Both the position numbers and the translations under genes were made by a program. The notes beneath the pieces are model-generated. The model did not search any database, was not told the origin of the DNA, and worked only from the letters and a program-made list of their open reading frames with translations. Below, piece by piece: positions 5,129-5,584 of a stretch of DNA of 5,584 nt (position 1 is the first letter of the stretch; each line of letters starts with the position of its first letter). The stretch is from an uncultured Faecalibacterium sp. (lineage in GTDB: Bacteria; Bacillota; Clostridia; Oscillospirales; Ruminococcaceae): contig CAKTFD010000118.1 in NCBI GenBank assembly GCA_934553285.1, positions 1 through 5,584 of the forward strand, written 5' to 3'.

Positions 5129-5584
5129 TCAGTTCAGCTTTTTGCGTTTTTCGTAGTCGTTCAGCGCGTCCAGCGCCTCGCCGGAGAGGGGGATGAGCGC
5201 CAGCATGTTGAAAATGGTCATCAGGCCGATGCCCACATCGCCCAGGTCCCAGACCACGGTGTAGGCCTGGGTGCCGCCGATGAGCAGCATGGCCAGCGCC
5301 ACCAGCTTGTAGGCCGTCTGGCTCCACCAGTTGTCGCCGCACAGGTAGGCCACGTTGCCCCGGGCATAGTACAGCACCCCCAGAAAGGTGGAAAAGCTGA
5401 ACAGCGCCAGGATCACCGCGATAAACACGATGCCGAAACCGCCCAGATGGTACTGCATGGCGGTCTGCAGCAGATCCATGCCGGTCAGCCCGGCGGTGAT
5501 ATCCTGCGGCACCAGCAGCATCAGGAAGGCCGTGCAGCTGCAGATGACCACTGTGTCGATCAGAACGCCCAGCGCCTGCACAAA
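5129..5584 (-). CDS. AGCS-family sodium:alanine (amino-acid carrier) symporter, C-terminal part
   Basis: Integral membrane protein that couples Na+ (or H+) entry to uptake of alanine or glycine. Only the last 151 residues are in the window; the full family length is about 450 residues, so about two thirds lies beyond the right edge. The visible part starts FVQALGVLIDTVVICSCTAF, matching the characteristic AGCS segment (VQALGVFIDTxVICSCTAF). Hydrophobic segments follow at about GGFGIVFIAVILALFSFSTF and KLVALAMLLIGG, then the family's VWDLGDVGIGLMTIFNMLALI region and a charged tail ending YEKRKKLN. The GTG at 5581-5579 is an internal valine, not a start. The gene is convergent with the P-type ATPase-like gene and shares its terminator. 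The transported amino acid cannot be told from this fragment. Confidence 0.92.
   Translation of the reverse strand, partial: FVQALGVLIDTVVICSCTAFLMLLVPQDITAGLTGMDLLQTAMQYHLGGFGIVFIAVILALFSFSTFLGVLYYARGNVAYLCGDNWWSQTAYKLVALAMLLIGGTQAYTVVWDLGDVGIGLMTIFNMLALIPLSGEALDALNDYEKRKKLN

Noticed and set aside
5579..5581. GTG at the right edge as the start of the symporter
   Set aside because: It is an internal valine of the conserved AGCS segment; the reading frame continues beyond the window with a Phe codon before it.

Overview
The window looks like a chromosomal segment of a GC-rich Firmicute, most plausibly the Faecalibacterium/Oscillospiraceae group. That placement is an inference from the Gram-positive-type proteins, strong GGAGG ribosome-binding sites, GC-rich codon use and AT-rich intergenic DNA; no taxonomic marker is present. 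There are four protein genes, two of them cut by the window edges, and no tRNA, rRNA, CRISPR array or insertion sequence that I can support.

Layout: (1) 1-752, minus strand: class II fructose-1,6-bisphosphate aldolase, missing its C-terminus at the left edge, with a good promoter at 831-859. (2) 753-1547: a long (about 0.8 kb) AT-rich divergent intergenic region. It holds three exact TTTTCCACA sites (one base from the DnaA box TTATCCACA), two TTTTCAACA relatives, a 28-bp-arm inverted repeat and several smaller dyads. (3) 1548-2354, plus strand: RlmB-type 23S rRNA 2'-O-methyltransferase. (4) 2404-5058, plus strand, 49 nt downstream of rlmB and probably in the same operon: an 884-residue membrane protein. 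I read it as a degenerate P1B-type (heavy-metal) P-type ATPase: the eight-helix topology and the overall N/P-domain layout survive, but the catalytic and transport motifs are lost, and a roughly 320-residue disordered Ala/Pro/Glu-rich extension is fused at the N-terminus. (5) 5076-5117: a strong bidirectional terminator between convergent genes. (6) 5129-5584, minus strand: C-terminal part of an AGCS-family sodium:alanine (amino-acid carrier) symporter.

The aldolase is central glycolysis, RlmB modifies the ribosome, and AGCS imports amino acids; these are ordinary housekeeping genes and do not form one pathway. The two items worth pursuing are the apparent pseudo-P-type ATPase co-transcribed with rlmB, and the origin-like, dyad-rich divergent intergenic region.
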